Assembly: GCA_016165875.1 (NCBI GenBank)
Contig: JABBOT010000007.1
Coordinates: 15,279,441 to 15,343,440, forward strand
Length of the DNA: 64,000 nt
Direction of reading: 5' to 3'
Source of the DNA: Acanthopleura granulata
Lineage: Eukaryota > Mollusca > Polyplacophora > Chitonida > Chitonidae
The notes beneath the pieces were generated by a model. That model did not search any database. It saw only the letters and a list, made by a program, of their open reading frames with translations, and was not told where the DNA came from. Positions 62,192 to 64,000 of this stretch are shown here, piece after piece (position 1 is the first letter of the stretch; the number at the start of each line of letters is the position of its first letter). Made by a program: the position numbers and the translations under genes.

Positions 62192-62404
62192 TCAAATTTA
62201 TTTTATTGGTGTTTGACGTCATACTTAAGAACATTTCACTGATACAATGGGGAGCCAGCATTATGGTAGGAGGAAACTCACGACCATCCCAGGCTGCTGG
62301 AAGTCTGTCCCACAGACAGCTGGAAAGGAAGCCACAGCATGAGCTGGCCTTTAACTGACAGCAACCACACTGGTGAGAGGCACCTGAGTCATTACACTGT
62401 CCCA
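62192..62404 (-). mobile_element. SINE copy, minus orientation, in the 3' flank of the TIR gene
   Basis: TTTATTTTATTGGTGTTTGA tail, CATTATGGTAGGAGGAAAC, GGAAGCCACAGCATGAGCTG. It has the same sense as the TIR gene, and its tail carries the first AATAAA words downstream of that gene's stop. Confidence 0.75.
62197..62207 (-). terminator. First AATAAA words downstream of the TIR gene, in a SINE tail
   Basis: TTTATTTTATT on the plus strand gives two overlapping AATAAA on the minus strand. I found neither AATAAA nor ATTAAA between the stop codon and here. Confidence 0.4.
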
Positions 62405-63267
62405 GCATCTACCCATATAGGACCAGAGTGTTTTGTGAAATTTGATAAATTTCTGATCGGAACAACTAATAAAAGTGTTGGCATCAAGAGTATCATTTTA
62501 AGGCCTTTATGTAGTGGTAACTTGTGAATGTTCAATTTTTACAGCCCAAACTTTCCTTTAAATACAGTATGGCCGAAAGAGATATCTGTACTCCTGGTAA
62601 ACAGCATGAAGCCACTGATAAATCTGTCTATACTTGTGTGCACCAATACACAAGCTACTGAAAATGCCAATATGTGTGTGCGAATTCTTGTATACTAAAG
62701 GAGTAGCTGTTAAAAGATGCATGGATTTGATGTAGCAGTATCCCCTGGCAAAGATCTTAACTGTCCACACACTTTCCACTGACAACAGTTTTGGCACTGA
62801 GCCTCAAGTCAGGAAATGGCATGTGCGCTTCTTTACAATGTCACTCTTTTTGCACTATTCAAGCTCCTGTCACATCAATTTGCAACACTTTACCTTTGTT
62901 CAGTTACTCTGAAGAATATGGGCTAGACTTCTATTGAAAATTGTTCACCTAAATCTAATAATATGATGCCAATATATATTTTAAAGTAATGGATCAGGCC
63001 ATGACTTTAGTCATCAATTGCAGCTTCTTTCTTTCCAAAATAAAGATTAACATTTATCGTGACAGTCCTCTTCGAAGCAAACAGCTACATGGAATGCTCT
63101 GTTCACTAACCTGAAATCAAAATTGTATTACTACTGTCTAACAACAAACACCTGTAGTGTGTCAAACATGTCATAAACCATTACATTTACAGTGTATGTA
63201 AAAACAAAACAAAACAAAAAATTTACTTTAAAAACCTATCTTCCTAGAACGCTGTATTTTCCGACTT

Positions 63268-63779
63268 TCAGGAATTCCCATCACTTGAGATCATTTTATA
63301 CACCCTTTCCACTAAATGTGGCAAGTTTTGTCTGAACAGGCGATCAGTGCTTAAGTCCATGAAAGAGACCTTGGCCAGGATTTTGCGCACCTGTGGCGGA
63401 GCGCCCTCTGTTGGTGAGAAGCGGAGCAGGACGGGCAAGATGGGTTTGTTAAGGCTGTCGGCCAGGGACAGATCCTTAGCACAACTGTCACTCTGCAGGT
63501 ACTTGGGAGTGACGCAGCTCAGAACCAGACAGGCGGTCTTCATGCTACGCTGGATCTGGCCCTGCAGTGACTCACTATGTGTGTCCAGGTGCGAGAGAGA
63601 GCTGCGACAGCTCATGCTGCTGTGGCCGCGCTGCGTCATCTGGATGTCTGCCCAGCACGAGAAGCCGTACTTTTCCAGGGTCTGCTTGATCTCTTCCACA
63701 CGGTCTTGCATGTCCCACTGGTAGCTGATGAACACCTTGGGGTCGTCGTCCGATGACCACAGCGGTATGTCTGCCGGAA
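63268..63779 (-). CDS. TIR-domain protein, last exon (partial gene)
   Basis: The terminal exon begins after TTTTTAAG at 63780 and ends at TGA 63270-63268. It encodes PLWSSDDDPKVFISYQWDMQ, helix 1 and EKYGFSCWADIQ, then LVLSCVTPKYLQSDSCAKDL, KPILPVLLRFSP and a final helix ending MISSDGNS. This order is a TIR fold: VFISY is box 1, CWADIQ strand C, LVLS..Y the loop before the conserved CxxE helix, and PILPVLL strand E. Family members act as immune adaptors or NAD-cleaving enzymes. At the position of the glutamate used by SARM1-type enzymes this protein has aspartate (SCAKDLSLA). It is most like invertebrate multi-domain proteins carrying a C-terminal TIR. Upstream exons lie beyond 64000, so the full architecture is unknown. 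Confidence 0.88.
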
Positions 63780-64000
63780 CTTAAAAACATCACGCCATAA
63801 TGAGCATTATAAAACAAGGCTTCTACACACAATAAACCTTTCTAAGCTTTCAATTAAGTGCATGCATTTGACCAATCACAATCCATATTGCTACAAGTAG
63901 GTCACCCGGCCGTCCCACACACTTATTACGTGGGGAATGAAATGAAAAGTGAAGTTGTAACATGGGGTCATGGGACATTGGATATGGTTTATGACGGATC
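63780..64000 (-). other. Intron of the TIR-domain gene
   Basis: Upstream of the last exon on the minus strand. No further coding sequence is visible before the window edge. Confidence 0.6.

Overview
This is animal nuclear DNA: AT-rich, with phase-consistent GT-AG introns, many tRNA-derived SINEs, DNA transposons and minisatellites. The repeat types and protein sequences suggest a lophotrochozoan invertebrate (mollusc, brachiopod or similar). That assignment is inference from pattern memory, not from a search.

Layout. (1) 1778-12450, minus strand: the first eight coding exons of PPIE (cyclophilin E/CYP33: RRM, linker, then the start of the cyclophilin domain). About the last third of the gene lies beyond position 1. 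(2) 12451-14860: the spacer between two divergent genes. It holds a SINE and a weak two-exon minus-strand candidate gene. (3) 14861-59626, plus strand: a complete SMC6 gene of 26 coding exons. They join in frame from start to stop to give 1097 residues with Walker A, Q-loop, hinge, signature motif and Walker B. (4) 24958-28010: an apparently intact piggyBac transposon with a 703-codon transposase, 15-bp inverted ends and TTAA on both sides, nested in SMC6 intron 8. (5) 59627-63267: the SMC6 3' UTR and a spacer. (6) 63268-63779, minus strand: the last exon of a TIR-domain gene that continues beyond 64000.

Two things stand out. First, SMC6 has two alternative versions of exon 23 (52086-52244 and 53717-53875). 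Both are exactly 159 nt, phase 0-0, with good splice sites. They encode alignable but divergent (16/53 identical) versions of the segment just before the ATPase signature motif. They look like mutually exclusive exons that would give two SMC5/6 ATPase heads. Second, four separate minisatellites begin or end on a splice junction and copy it: the PPIE exon 5 acceptor, the SMC6 exon 6 acceptor, the SMC6 exon 11 acceptor and the SMC6 exon 24 donor (the Walker B exon). The introns are also filled by one SINE family, several short inverted-repeat elements, a long foldback element, a LINE fragment and further tandem arrays.

Functionally, SMC6 is the ATPase partner of SMC5 in the genome-stability complex, and PPIE is a spliceosome-associated prolyl isomerase. 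The two are divergent neighbours whose promoters probably share the 12.4-14.8 kb spacer. The TIR exon suggests an innate-immune or NAD-related adaptor.
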